DNA from: a virus
Length of the DNA: 31,427 nucleotides
Direction: 5' to 3' (one strand)
Virus record (IMG/VR): IMGVR_UViG_3300001681_000082
Span: 1 to 31,427 of that record
Numbering within the stretch: the stretch's first letter is position 1; each line of letters begins with the position of its first letter. The position numbers were made by a program, and so were the translations under genes. The notes under the pieces were generated by a model. The model saw nothing but the letters and a program-made list of their open reading frames with translations. It did not search any database and had not been told where the DNA came from. Below are positions 1 to 8,043 of the stretch, piece after piece.

Positions 1-36
1 ATAATGAAGCTAAAAACAAATACAGGAGAAAGGAAG

Positions 37-144
37 ATGACTGAACTATTCGATAAAATCAAATCTATGAAGAAAACTACTTTAGCAGTAGTAGGTATAT
101 TCGCAGTAATTGTTATTATTAATCTACTAGGTTACGGAGGCTAG
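37..144 (+). CDS. Small single-membrane-segment protein (35 aa)
   Basis: A 35-codon frame starts at ATG 37 behind a Shine-Dalgarno site (AGGAG at 24-28, 8 nt spacing). The product has a charged N-terminus (MTELFDKIKSMKK) followed by one hydrophobic segment of about 20 residues (AVVGIFAVIVIINLL) and a short tail, so it should be a single-pass membrane peptide. The frame is also open upstream through ATG 4 to the window edge, so a longer protein cannot be excluded; the ribosome site favours 37. The next gene begins 1 nt after this stop, with its ribosome site (GGAGG) inside this reading frame, which points to tight coupling. No family recognised; a small holin-like or membrane-anchoring role is possible but unproven. 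Confidence 0.55.
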   Translation: MTELFDKIKSMKKTTLAVVGIFAVIVIINLLGYGG

Positions 145-145
145 T

Positions 146-280
146 ATGCCATCACACTTTATAGGTAAGACAGGCTCCGCTTATGATAAAGCCATTAAAG
201 AGCATAGAGCTACTACTGGGAACAAAGGTAAAAAGACTACTAAAGGTAAAAAGAAAACTAAACGTAAATCTAGTTACTAG
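146..280 (+). CDS. Small lysine-rich protein (44 aa)
   Basis: ATG 146 follows GGAGG (136-140) at good spacing, and the frame runs 44 codons. The first half is ordinary (MPSHFIGKTGSAYDK); the second half is almost entirely Lys, Thr, Gly and Arg, ending KRKSSY. The tail resembles that of the 20-aa product encoded at 489-551 (ending KRKNKY). Such a basic peptide could bind nucleic acid or an acidic virion partner; that is inference. It lies in a compact run of genes, each with its own ribosome site. No family recognised. Confidence 0.6.
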   Translation: MPSHFIGKTGSAYDKAIKEHRATTGNKGKKTTKGKKKTKRKSSY

Positions 281-294
281 TATAAGGAGTTAGA

Positions 295-480
295 ATGAGT
301 AAATGTGCTTTACTATATTTTGTAATAGGTGTGACACTTACTACTGCTAGTTATGCTTTCTTTGGACAGATGATGCAGATGCCAGGCAAGGCATTTCAAA
401 CAGGTAGTCAGATGCTTATGCCCCAACAAAACATGGTACAATCGCAACAACCATGCACTTGTATGTGTAAAACTGATTAG
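295..480 (+). CDS. Small exported protein with signal peptide and Cys-rich tail (61 aa)
   Basis: ATG 295 follows AAGGAG (284-289). The first 20 or so residues form a typical Sec signal: a short basic start (MSK), a hydrophobic core (ALLYFVIGVTLTTA) and a plausible signal peptidase I site after Ser-Tyr-Ala. The mature part is rich in Met and Gln (several MQ/QM pairs) and ends with a CTCMC cluster, which could form disulphides in the periplasm. There is no lipobox. An exported phage protein between tiny genes could work in lysis or superinfection exclusion, but nothing in the sequence decides this. No family recognised. Confidence 0.7.
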   Translation: MSKCALLYFVIGVTLTTASYAFFGQMMQMPGKAFQTGSQMLMPQQNMVQSQQPCTCMCKTD

Positions 481-488
481 GAATTATC

Positions 489-551
489 ATGGCGTGTGCA
501 AAACCTGTTAAAAAGATGAAGAAACCAACTAAACGTAAGAATAAATACTAG
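489..551 (+). CDS. Very small basic peptide (20 aa)
   Basis: ATG 489 lies 8 nt after the previous stop, with TAGGAA just upstream. The 20-residue product contains nine Lys or Arg and ends KRKNKY, echoing the tail of the 44-aa product upstream (KRKSSY). Its stop codon is part of the TAGGAG ribosome site of the next gene. The compact spacing and repeated C-terminal theme favour a real gene, but at this length chance cannot be excluded. Confidence 0.4.
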   Translation: MACAKPVKKMKKPTKRKNKY

Positions 552-560
552 GAGTAATTT

Positions 561-1031
561 ATGCCACAACATCAAGGAAACGTTAATTTTCAACAATATC
601 AAGCGAATCAACAAAATAACCCTTGGGCTAAAAATAACCCAAGTAGTTATGATATGTTAATGATGCGTACACAACAAAACGTTAGTACTGGAATGCCCCG
701 TAACGAAGCTGAAGCTCGTGCTGCACAGGAGATACTTGCTGTACAAAAAGCTGGAGGTCACCCTATGGGTATGATTAATGAAACAGAAGCTACCAATAAT
801 GAAATTTCAGGTAGTAGACAAGCTCATGACGCTATGCAACTACAAGAGCAAGAAAAGGCTGCTACGAAACAACAGTTTGATAACACAATTACTGATTTCA
901 ATAAGTGGTTAATGCAACAAGGTAAGCCTCCTATGCCTGCGCCTAGACAACCTAACAATAGAGGTTGGGAAGGTGCTACAGAAGCCCTTCAACAGTTACA
1001 AAAGTTACAATTACCAGTAATTAAATATTAG
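561..1031 (+). CDS. Gln/Asn-rich protein of unknown function (156 aa)
   Basis: ATG 561 has a strong ribosome site (TAGGAG, 549-554) overlapping the preceding stop. The product is rich in Gln, Asn, Met and Ala, with no hydrophobic segment. The N-terminal third is disordered in composition (runs of QQ, NN), followed by a likely helical stretch (residues about 45-110, with EAEARAAQEIL and LQEQEKAATKQQF) and a C-terminal LQQLQKLQ helix. It sits upstream of the portal in a late operon, so a virion or assembly role is likely by position only. Confidence 0.7.
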   Translation: MPQHQGNVNFQQYQANQQNNPWAKNNPSSYDMLMMRTQQNVSTGMPRNEAEARAAQEILAVQKAGGHPMGMINETEATNNEISGSRQAHDAMQLQEQEKAATKQQFDNTITDFNKWLMQQGKPPMPAPRQPNNRGWEGATEALQQLQKLQLPVIKY

Positions 1032-1040
1032 GAGATTATC

Positions 1041-2012
1041 ATGCCAACACATGCAAAAAATAGAAGAGCTGCCAGGATTAAAGATACTCGTACACAAGAA
1101 GAAAAAAACATGGACCCATACAATATGAAGGGTATTCGTGAAGATAATAGAAACAAAAGACAAGCTGATAGAGCTGAAGCTAAAATAAAAGCAAAAAATT
1201 TTAATGAGTTTGCGCAACGTGCAGGGTTTGTATCAAATCCTAATGCAGTGCAACGTACGTACTCACCATCAAGTATTTTTGATACTTCGGGTGCAGAAGC
1301 TGACCGTATTTGGAACAGCGGTGCTAGAGACAGATTTGAACCTACATCAATGGTTAATACACAAACACCAGTACAAACTAATACTAGTAATACAGGACGT
1401 GGTGTTAGAAATACAGAATTAGCTGCTAAAAATAAGAACATAGTAAATGAAGTAATAGCTAAAGTAGTTGATAATAGAAATCCAGGAACAAGAAGAAAAG
1501 ATAACAGGGAGTTAAACCAACTATCTTTTAATGACTATCAAAAAGAAATGGAAATTTTAGATTGGGAAAACCGTCAAAATTACGTACAAACTAGACGTGG
1601 AATGAGACCTCCTAGACAAGGAATATTACCAGTTGTACCGAATACACCTAATTTAATTGATATAGCTAGAAATCCTGATTATGCAATAGGTCAAGAAGAT
1701 GCACCTGTTAATACAGAGATTCGCAGGGCAGAACCAGCTGCACCTTCTGTACCGATACACCCAGTAACAGGGTTACGTATTGAAAAAGGTGACAATTGGA
1801 ATTCTTACACAGATGCCCCAAGTGGAACTACGTTCAATAATGAAAACTTTAATTGGAATAATGAAAACTTTAAAACACCTACTGGAAATGTAGATGGACT
1901 ATCACAACAGGAAATTGATGTGTTATATGGACGTACACCTAGTCCTGTACAACCTAAACAAGAGGTTGATTTCTCAAGTATTGCAAATTTCTTTAGGAAT
2001 TTAGGTAAATAA
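1041..2012 (+). CDS. Hydrophilic late-region protein of unknown function (323 aa)
   Basis: ATG 1041 follows TAGGAG (1029-1034), which includes the previous stop. The N-terminal 55 residues are very basic (many Arg and Lys). The middle is rich in Asn, Thr, Pro and Arg, and a near-duplicate NENFNWNNENF appears around residue 270. The last 30 residues look ordered (QQEIDVLYGRTP, then FSSIANFFRNLGK, a possible amphipathic helix). There are no membrane segments or enzymatic motifs. Low complexity and position before the portal suggest a virion or head-associated protein; no family recognised. Confidence 0.7.
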   Translation: MPTHAKNRRAARIKDTRTQEEKNMDPYNMKGIREDNRNKRQADRAEAKIKAKNFNEFAQRAGFVSNPNAVQRTYSPSSIFDTSGAEADRIWNSGARDRFEPTSMVNTQTPVQTNTSNTGRGVRNTELAAKNKNIVNEVIAKVVDNRNPGTRRKDNRELNQLSFNDYQKEMEILDWENRQNYVQTRRGMRPPRQGILPVVPNTPNLIDIARNPDYAIGQEDAPVNTEIRRAEPAAPSVPIHPVTGLRIEKGDNWNSYTDAPSGTTFNNENFNWNNENFKTPTGNVDGLSQQEIDVLYGRTPSPVQPKQEVDFSSIANFFRNLGK

Positions 2013-2033
2013 ATTAAAGTTTGAGATTAATTA

Positions 2034-2339
2034 ATGGAAATTAAGTTTCATCACTGTACAGCATTAAGTAAAGGCCAAGCATACCTATATTATAGGTATG
2101 ACAAAGCTTTACCCGGGTACTTTGTGACTAGTGTTGCTATTGCAGATACTATGGAAGCAAAACGAAACTTTACAGAAGTATTAAAATATTTTTTTGTAGA
2201 AATAGTTAGAAGTAAAGACGTTTACTGTAATCTATTTGAAAATAGCGTAGAACTTTTTAGTAAGTACGTTAATACTCCACAACAGTATAATGGTATGACC
2301 ATATATAAGGTTAAACCTTATGAGGAAATAGTCGGATGA
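2034..2339 (+). CDS. Conserved-looking small protein upstream of portal (101 aa)
   Basis: A 101-codon frame with only a weak ribosome site (TTTGAGAT) before ATG 2034. The product looks globular, with alternating strands and helices and many aromatic residues (HHCTALSKGQAYLYYRYD near the start, YFFVEIVRSKDVYCNLFE in the middle). Its stop overlaps the portal start as ATGA (2336-2339), a typical translational coupling, so it is probably made together with the portal and may take part in head or connector assembly. No family recognised. Confidence 0.7.
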   Translation: MEIKFHHCTALSKGQAYLYYRYDKALPGYFVTSVAIADTMEAKRNFTEVLKYFFVEIVRSKDVYCNLFENSVELFSKYVNTPQQYNGMTIYKVKPYEEIVG

Positions 2340-4468
2340 AAGAAAACAAAGATGAGTTAGATTTAGACTTAAGTGAAGCAAAAAGCTTAACTGAATGGGA
2401 AAATCCGCCTAAGTTAGAAGAACTTAAGCAAGACTACCAAGAAGCACAATCAGCACATACTGACCACGTACTTGAGATAGATAACTGGTTAAGCAATTTA
2501 AACGGTGACCAACAAATTAAAGCTAAAAAGGGTAGGTCTAAAATTGTACCTAAACTTATTCGTAAACAAGCTGAATGGCGCTATGCTGCATTAAGCGAGC
2601 CTTTCCTATCTACTGATGACTTATTTAATACAGCCCCAGCTACCTTTGAAGATAAAGAAGCTGCTATTCAGAATGGTCAAGTACTTAACTATCAGATTAA
2701 TTCCAAGATTGACAAAACTAAGTTTATCGATGAATACATCCGTACAGCCGTAGATGAAGGCACAGTTGTAGTTAAAGTAGGCTGGGAGTACGAAGAAGAA
2801 ATTGAAGAGGTAGAAGTACCAGATTTTGATTTTCAACCGACTCCTGAAGCTGGACAAACGCACCAACAGTTACATGCAATGATGCAGGAAGACCCTGAGA
2901 GATTTCAACAAGAAATTCCACCAGAGATGCAACAAGCACATGAAATTACTATGCAAGGTGGTGCGCCTGTAATGCCTGTACAAGTTGGCTCACATATAGA
3001 AGAACAAATTAAAATTCTTAAGAATCAACCTGAGTTAGAGGTATGTGATTACAATAATGTAGTTATTGACCCAACTTGTCAAGGTGACTTAAATAGTGCA
3101 GAGTTCATAATTTATAGCTTTGAAACATCGATGTCTCAGCTTAAGAAAGACGGTAGATATGATAATTTAAAACATGTGTCTTTAGATAACAGTAGTCCAC
3201 TTAATGAGCCTGATTTTGAGGCAGGTGATGACAGTAGTTTTAAGTTTAAAGATGACGCACGTAAAAAGATTGTAGTTTATGAATACTGGGGTTTCTGGGA
3301 TATTAATGGTACAGGTGAAGTAGAACCTTTTGTAGCTTCATGGGTAGGTAATACGTTAATCAGAATGGATGAGAATCCATTCCCAGATAAGAAGTTACCA
3401 TTTGTAGCAATACAATACCTACCTAGACGTAAATCCATATATGGTGAACCGGATGGTGCATTACTAGAGGACAACCAGAAGATTGTAGGTGCTGTAACTC
3501 GTGGTATGATTGATATCATCGGTAGAAGTGCTAACGGTCAGATGGGTATCCGTAAGGACGCTCTAGACGTTACTAACGCACGTAAGTTTGAACAAGGTGC
3601 TGATTACAAGTTTAATTCTAATGTAGACCCTAGACAAGCTTTCCACATGGAAGTTTATCCAGAGATTCCTGGTAGTGCCTTGAATATGCTTAACCTTCAA
3701 AATAATGAAGCTGAGTCTCTTACAGGTGTTAAAGCATTCAGTCAGGGTATCACAGGCCAAGCATTAGGTTCTACAGCTACTGGAATTAGGTCAGCATTAG
3801 ATGCTTCATCTAAGCGTGAACTAGGTATCTTACGTAGATTAGCTAATGGTATTAACCAGATAGGTAGAAAGGTTATCTCTATGAATGCAGAGTTTTTATC
3901 TGACCAAGAGATTATCCGAGTCACAAACGAAGAGTTCGTTGCTATCAACCGTGAAGACTTAGGTGGCAATTACGACATCAAACTAAACATATCTACTGCT
4001 GAAGCAGATAATGAGAAAGCTCAAGAGTTATCATTCATGTTACAAACTATGGGTAATAACATGGACCCAGCGATGTCACAGATGATATTATCGGACATTG
4101 CACGTTTACGTAAGATGCCAGAGTTATCTAAACAAATTAAAGAATACCAGCCACAACCTAATCCGATGGCTGAACAGAAAGCACAACTTGAGATGCAACT
4201 ACTACAAGCACAGATAGCTAATGAACAAGCTAAAGCTGCTGAGAATACTGTAGATGTTGAATACAAGAAGGCTAAGACTGCTACTGAGATGGCTAAGAAT
4301 AGAAATCTTAATAGTAAGTCTGACTTGGAAGACCTTAACTTCGTGGAGCAAGAGTCTGGTGTAGGTCGCCAGCATGAGGAAAACATGAAGAAGGTTGACC
4401 AAGGACACGGGATGGATAATAAGTTTGCAGACGCGCTTATTAACGACCCTGTGTTAAATGGAGGGTAA
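2336..4468 (+). CDS. Portal protein (N4 gp59-like)
   Basis: A 710-aa protein placed immediately before scaffold and capsid genes, as expected for the portal, which forms the dodecameric ring at the DNA-packaging vertex. The N-terminal part has the usual podovirus portal features: an acidic start, KGRSKIVPKLIRKQAEWRYAA around residues 64-84, then a strand-rich body with VVKVGWEYEE near 145. The central part contains YEYWGFWDINGTGE and the PFVAIQYLPRRKSIYGEP block, followed by TGVKAFSQGITG and a long C-terminal helical region rich in Gln, Glu, Ala and Lys (about 590-690), like the barrel or crown of portals. Length is close to the roughly 760 aa of N4 gp59. The start overlaps the upstream gene by 4 nt. 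Confidence 0.88.
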   Translation: MKENKDELDLDLSEAKSLTEWENPPKLEELKQDYQEAQSAHTDHVLEIDNWLSNLNGDQQIKAKKGRSKIVPKLIRKQAEWRYAALSEPFLSTDDLFNTAPATFEDKEAAIQNGQVLNYQINSKIDKTKFIDEYIRTAVDEGTVVVKVGWEYEEEIEEVEVPDFDFQPTPEAGQTHQQLHAMMQEDPERFQQEIPPEMQQAHEITMQGGAPVMPVQVGSHIEEQIKILKNQPELEVCDYNNVVIDPTCQGDLNSAEFIIYSFETSMSQLKKDGRYDNLKHVSLDNSSPLNEPDFEAGDDSSFKFKDDARKKIVVYEYWGFWDINGTGEVEPFVASWVGNTLIRMDENPFPDKKLPFVAIQYLPRRKSIYGEPDGALLEDNQKIVGAVTRGMIDIIGRSANGQMGIRKDALDVTNARKFEQGADYKFNSNVDPRQAFHMEVYPEIPGSALNMLNLQNNEAESLTGVKAFSQGITGQALGSTATGIRSALDASSKRELGILRRLANGINQIGRKVISMNAEFLSDQEIIRVTNEEFVAINREDLGGNYDIKLNISTAEADNEKAQELSFMLQTMGNNMDPAMSQMILSDIARLRKMPELSKQIKEYQPQPNPMAEQKAQLEMQLLQAQIANEQAKAAENTVDVEYKKAKTATEMAKNRNLNSKSDLEDLNFVEQESGVGRQHEENMKKVDQGHGMDNKFADALINDPVLNGG

Positions 4469-4482
4469 TGTTTAAAAAACCG

Positions 4483-4491
4483 TGATATAAT
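4483..4491 (+). promoter_or_regulatory. Extended -10 promoter candidate before scaffold/capsid genes
   Basis: TGATATAAT matches the sigma70 extended -10 (TGnTATAAT) exactly and lies in one of the few real gaps of the late region (4469-4539). No good -35 hexamer is present at 16-18 nt upstream, as is common for extended -10 promoters. It is flanked by short inverted arms AACCG (4478-4482) and CGGTT (4493-4497). In N4, late genes are read by host sigma70 RNA polymerase with the phage SSB as activator, which fits. Assignment is by sequence only. Confidence 0.5.
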
Positions 4492-4497
4492 CCGGTT

Positions 4498-4513
4498 AAA
4501 GTAACTTTACTTT
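4498..4513 (+). repeat. Short perfect inverted repeat after the promoter candidate
   Basis: Arms AAAGTAA and TTACTTT are perfectly complementary and separated by 2 nt, just downstream of TGATATAAT and about 25 nt before the next start codon. It could be an operator or a 5' UTR hairpin (6 bp, 4-nt loop). It has no T-tract, so a terminator is unlikely. Confidence 0.4.
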
Positions 4514-4539
4514 GTTTAATCTCATTTTGAGGACACACG

Positions 4540-4878
4540 ATGAACAATGAAGAGCAAATAGAAGTATTAGAAAGTAATATGGTAGATTCAAAACATTTTG
4601 TAGATGTTAAGAATAGTATGGTTAAGCTACAGAATAATAAAGAATTTAAAAAAGTAATCATTGAGTATTACTTTAAGGAAGAAGCTGCGAGACTAGTTAT
4701 GGCTAAAAGCTCTAACTTAACTGAAGAGCAGCAAATAGTTATCGATAAGATGATTTATGGTATCGGTTCACTAGCGAAGTTTTTCGATAGTGTATTGTCA
4801 AGAGGAGTTCAATCTGAACAACAGCTTGCTGAAGATGAAGAAACTAAAGCAACGCTTATTCAGGAGGGCTTAGCATAA
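4540..4878 (+). CDS. Small helical protein between portal and scaffold (112 aa)
   Basis: ATG 4540 follows TTGAGGA. The product is charged and predicted helical throughout (EEQIEVLESNMVDSKHF, NNKEFKKVIIEYYFKEEAARLV), ending in an acidic tail. Its stop overlaps the scaffold start (TAATG at 4876-4880), so the two are translationally coupled. The location between portal and scaffold matches the small gene found there in N4-type genomes (gp58 position), and an assembly role is likely. No catalytic motif or membrane segment is visible. Confidence 0.7.
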   Translation: MNNEEQIEVLESNMVDSKHFVDVKNSMVKLQNNKEFKKVIIEYYFKEEAARLVMAKSSNLTEEQQIVIDKMIYGIGSLAKFFDSVLSRGVQSEQQLAEDEETKATLIQEGLA

Positions 4879-6062
4879 TGGCATTAGATAACGCACTGGG
4901 AATGACAGATGAGGAATTCCTAAAACAAGATTTAAGTATGCTTGAGGAAGAACTAGACCAAGAACTAGAAGCTCAAGAAACTAACCAGATTGATGAAGCA
5001 GACGGAGAGCAAACTCTTGAAGCAGAATCGAATGAGGGTACTACTGAAGAAGTAGTAGCTGAAAGTAACACCGATGAATCTGACGCAGATGATTCAGTAG
5101 ATGAAGTAGCCGACCCGTTAGAGGATACTCTAGCAGAGGATGAAACAACTAATGATGATAACTCCACAGAGTCTCAGGATACAGATGTAACTGCAAATAC
5201 CGAAACAGATGATACACTTGAGGATACTCAAGAGTCATCTGGAGTAGATTTTGAGGGTGCATATAAACGGATTATGTCACCGTTTAAGGCTAGCAAGCGA
5301 ATGATGCAAGTCGACACTGTCGATGATGCTATTTCGTTAATGCAAAAGGGTGCTGACTATAATCAGAAGATGCAGGCGTTAAATCCGAATCTAAAGATTG
5401 TTAGCATGTTAGAAAAAGAAGGTTTGTTAGATACTGCAAAGTTGAATAACTTAATTGACTTATCTAAGAAAAACCCTCAAGCAATTGCTAAACTTATTAA
5501 AGATAGTGGCATTGACCCGTTAGATATAGATACTGATGAGGAAGTAGATTATAAACCTACAGACTACGGAGTATCTGATACGGAGTTTAAGATAAATCAG
5601 GCGTTAGACGGTATTAAAGATTCGCCATCTTTTGACAAGACATTAAATGTTTTATCTAAAGAATGGGATAACGAAAGTAAGAAGTTAATAACTGAAAATC
5701 CTGAGATTATCGGAATTATCAATGACCACGTTTATAACGGTGTCTATGATAAGGTTCAGTCAATCATTGACTCTGAGCGTGCGGTAGGTAGATTAGCTAA
5801 TGTACCTGACGTAGTAGCTTATAGACAAGTGGCAGAATACCTCCAACATCAGGGCGCTATAGTCAATGAGGGACACGGTAATCAACAACCTCAAGCATCT
5901 GTACCACAGACTAAAGCAAATGAAGTAGATACTGCAAAGCTTAACCAGAAACGGAAAGCAGCAGCATCTACAAAGAAAACTGCTAGCAAGAAAACTTCGT
6001 CTACTCCGGATTATCTAAAGATGACCGATGATGAGTTTATGAAGATAGCGGCTAGTGGTTAA
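4878..6062 (+). CDS. Scaffold-like capsid assembly protein (N4 gp57 position)
   Basis: A 394-aa protein directly upstream of the major capsid gene. The first about 125 residues are extremely acidic (strings of Glu, Asp, Thr, Ser), the middle (about 125-330) is helical, and the C-terminus is basic (KRKAAASTKKTASKKTSS, about 355-372). This is the charge layout of phage scaffolding proteins, whose basic C-terminus binds coat protein. A short motif recurs at both ends: MTDEEFLK at residues 9-16 and MTDDEFMK at 382-389. ATG 4878 has a strong site (CAGGAGGG, 4861-4868). It probably guides procapsid assembly and leaves before or during DNA packaging. The scaffold call rests on position, charge and helicity. 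Confidence 0.75.
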   Translation: MALDNALGMTDEEFLKQDLSMLEEELDQELEAQETNQIDEADGEQTLEAESNEGTTEEVVAESNTDESDADDSVDEVADPLEDTLAEDETTNDDNSTESQDTDVTANTETDDTLEDTQESSGVDFEGAYKRIMSPFKASKRMMQVDTVDDAISLMQKGADYNQKMQALNPNLKIVSMLEKEGLLDTAKLNNLIDLSKKNPQAIAKLIKDSGIDPLDIDTDEEVDYKPTDYGVSDTEFKINQALDGIKDSPSFDKTLNVLSKEWDNESKKLITENPEIIGIINDHVYNGVYDKVQSIIDSERAVGRLANVPDVVAYRQVAEYLQHQGAIVNEGHGNQQPQASVPQTKANEVDTAKLNQKRKAAASTKKTASKKTSSTPDYLKMTDDEFMKIAASG

Positions 6063-6090
6063 ATTTAATAAAGCTTTATAGGAGAATATC

Positions 6091-7365
6091 ATGGCTTTAA
6101 CATATGGAACACCTGTCGGTCCTCAAGCGCGCACTGACTTTTATTACAAAAAAGCGCTAATCGCTACACGCGATAAACAGTACTTCATGCCTTTGGCTGA
6201 TGTACGTGCAATGCCTAAGCATCACGGTAAGACTATTAAACAAGACGTTTACCAGCCTTTACTAGATGACTTGAACAATAATGACCAAGGCTTAGATGCT
6301 GCTGGTTTAATTGTACTTAAGGATAAGTACTCTGCATGGAAGATTGATGGTACGCAAGCAACTGGTGGTACTGGTTGGACTGCTGCTTCATCTACTACTG
6401 CTGGTTACTATGCAACTTCAGCTAACGCTTTAGCTGCTACTGGTGCAGTTGTTGCTCTTAAGAACTCTGGTAACATTTATGGTTCTGCTAAAGACATCGG
6501 TGTAATTGCTGACCGTCTTCCTGCATTGACTGAGAATGGTGGTAGAGTTAACCGTGTTGGTATGACTCGTACGCAAATTACTGGTTCTATCGTGAAGCAA
6601 GGCTTCTTTACTGAGTACACTCAAGAGTCTTTAGACTTTGATACAGACTCAGAATTGATGTCACACATCACTGAAGAAATGGTACAAGGTGCAACTGAGT
6701 TAACTGAAGCTGCTTTACAAGTAGACTTACTTAACACTGCAACTTCTAGCGGTACTGTTAAGTATCCTGGTGCTGTTATTACTAAAGCAACTGTTGCAGC
6801 TGCTGTTGATTACGAAGACTTTATGCAATTATCTATTGCTTTGGATAACGCTAAGTGTCCTAAGCAAACTAAGATTATTTCTGGTTCTCGTATGACAGAT
6901 ACTAAAACTGTTAATGGTGGTCGTGTAATGTACATTGGCCCTGACTTGATTCCATTAGTTCGTAAGATGAAGGACATCGGTGGTTCATCTTCAGCTGTAG
7001 GTTCAGGTTTTACTTCTGTAGAGAAGTATGCTGATGCTGCTAACATCCTTAACGGTGAGATTGGTTCAGTAGACCAGTTCCGTATCGTTGTAGTTCCTGA
7101 GATGTTGTACTCTGCTAAAGGTGGTGCTTCTAGTGCTGATATTTACCCTATGCTTGTTGTAGGTGATGGTTCATTTACTACTATCGGTTTCCAAACTGAT
7201 GGTAAGACTGTGAAGTTCACTACTACTCACAAGAAGCCAGGTAAAGAGATTGCAGACCTTAACGACCCTTACGGTGAGAAAGGTTTCTACTCTATCAAAT
7301 GGTACTACGGCTTCATGGCATTACGCCCTGAACGTCTAGGTATCATGTGGACTAAAATCGCTTAA
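6091..7365 (+). CDS. Major capsid protein, N4-gp56 family
   Basis: A 424-aa protein with the features of the N4-gp56 major capsid family (HK97 fold): an N-terminal arm with ARTDFYYKKALIATRDKQYF, a Gly/Thr/Ala-rich loop region (about 85-125), GGRVNRVGMTRTQITGSI around residue 150, and a C-terminal FYSIKWYYGFMALRPERLG block. Length is close to N4 gp56 (about 400 aa). Codon use is smoother and somewhat richer in GC than the neighbours, as expected of a very highly expressed gene. The ribosome site is TAGGAGAATATC before ATG 6091. A strong nested hairpin follows the stop. The product forms the icosahedral shell. Confidence 0.92.
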   Translation: MALTYGTPVGPQARTDFYYKKALIATRDKQYFMPLADVRAMPKHHGKTIKQDVYQPLLDDLNNNDQGLDAAGLIVLKDKYSAWKIDGTQATGGTGWTAASSTTAGYYATSANALAATGAVVALKNSGNIYGSAKDIGVIADRLPALTENGGRVNRVGMTRTQITGSIVKQGFFTEYTQESLDFDTDSELMSHITEEMVQGATELTEAALQVDLLNTATSSGTVKYPGAVITKATVAAAVDYEDFMQLSIALDNAKCPKQTKIISGSRMTDTKTVNGGRVMYIGPDLIPLVRKMKDIGGSSSAVGSGFTSVEKYADAANILNGEIGSVDQFRIVVVPEMLYSAKGGASSADIYPMLVVGDGSFTTIGFQTDGKTVKFTTTHKKPGKEIADLNDPYGEKGFYSIKWYYGFMALRPERLGIMWTKIA

Positions 7366-7382
7366 GTAGGATTTTAACCTTG

Positions 7383-7416
7383 GTAGCCCGTTAGCACGAA
7401 GTGCGGTGCGGGCTAC
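7383..7416 (+). terminator. Strong nested hairpin after the capsid gene (terminator, attenuator or processing site)
   Basis: Outer arms GTAGCCCG (7383-7390) and CGGGCTAC (7409-7416) form 8 bp; inside, GCAC (7394-7397) and GTGC (7401-7404) close a GAA loop. It is by far the most GC-rich structure in the late region. No T-tract follows (next bases TTACTAATAATT), so a classical intrinsic terminator is doubtful. Stabilising the capsid mRNA 3' end, partial termination or RNase III processing would each fit its place between the capsid gene and less-needed downstream genes. Confidence 0.6.
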
Positions 7417-7445
7417 TTACTAATAATTCCCGGGAGGAACTAATT

Positions 7446-8039
7446 ATGAATTTACAAGATATGACATCTAAACAGATAAGCGATAAGCTAGCCGAAAACG
7501 GTATTAAGATGCACTTTAATTCAAAAAGAGAAAAGCTTGAAGAAGCTTTAAATAACTTAACTATCACGGAGGGTGATATTATGGAAGTACATGCAACACA
7601 AACAGCACCAACAGAAACAGCTGTATTAATTACAGAAGATATGTTGGATGACTTTAAATTCAATGGTGTTGAATTAGATGGTTTACGTGAAAATAATGCG
7701 ATGAAGTTAATACGTGTAATTGTTAGACCTAATGACCCACTTAAACTTGAGTCAAGAGGTGAAATCTTTAGTTTCGGTAACAGTGTAGCTAATGGCGGTA
7801 AGGTTGTTAAAAAGTACGTACCATTTAATAATGAAGAAGGTTGGCATATTCCTAATATCATCTTTGCAAATATTAAAGCAGCTGAGTGTCAAATCTTTAA
7901 GAAGGTTACACGGAATGGTCAAGAGACTATGGAGCCTCAAAAGATTAAAGCATATAATGTAGAAGTATTATCGGATTTAACACAAGATGAAGTCGATAAA
8001 ATTGCAATTAGACAGAAATCAACAAGCTCAGTAGGATAA
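7446..8039 (+). CDS. Virion-associated protein with N-terminal SAP/HeH-like motif (gp55 position, 197 aa)
   Basis: ATG 7446 is chosen because CGGGAGGAA lies 7-15 nt upstream; the frame extends further only through the hairpin to a GTG. Residues 5-35 (MTSKQISDKLAENGIKMHFNS, then KREKLEEALN) have the two-helix pattern of SAP/HeH/Rho-N-type nucleic-acid-binding motifs. The rest is strand-rich (FKFNGVELDGLRENNAMKLIRVIVRP). By order after the capsid it occupies the position of N4 gp55. A head or decoration role, or contact with packaged DNA, is inferred only. Confidence 0.7.
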   Translation: MNLQDMTSKQISDKLAENGIKMHFNSKREKLEEALNNLTITEGDIMEVHATQTAPTETAVLITEDMLDDFKFNGVELDGLRENNAMKLIRVIVRPNDPLKLESRGEIFSFGNSVANGGKVVKKYVPFNNEEGWHIPNIIFANIKAAECQIFKKVTRNGQETMEPQKIKAYNVEVLSDLTQDEVDKIAIRQKSTSSVG

Positions 8040-8043
8040 TACT

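Noticed and set aside
4021-4386. 121-aa minus-strand frame within the portal gene
   Set aside because: Lies fully antisense to the portal coding sequence, Ser/Cys-rich composition typical of antisense shadows.
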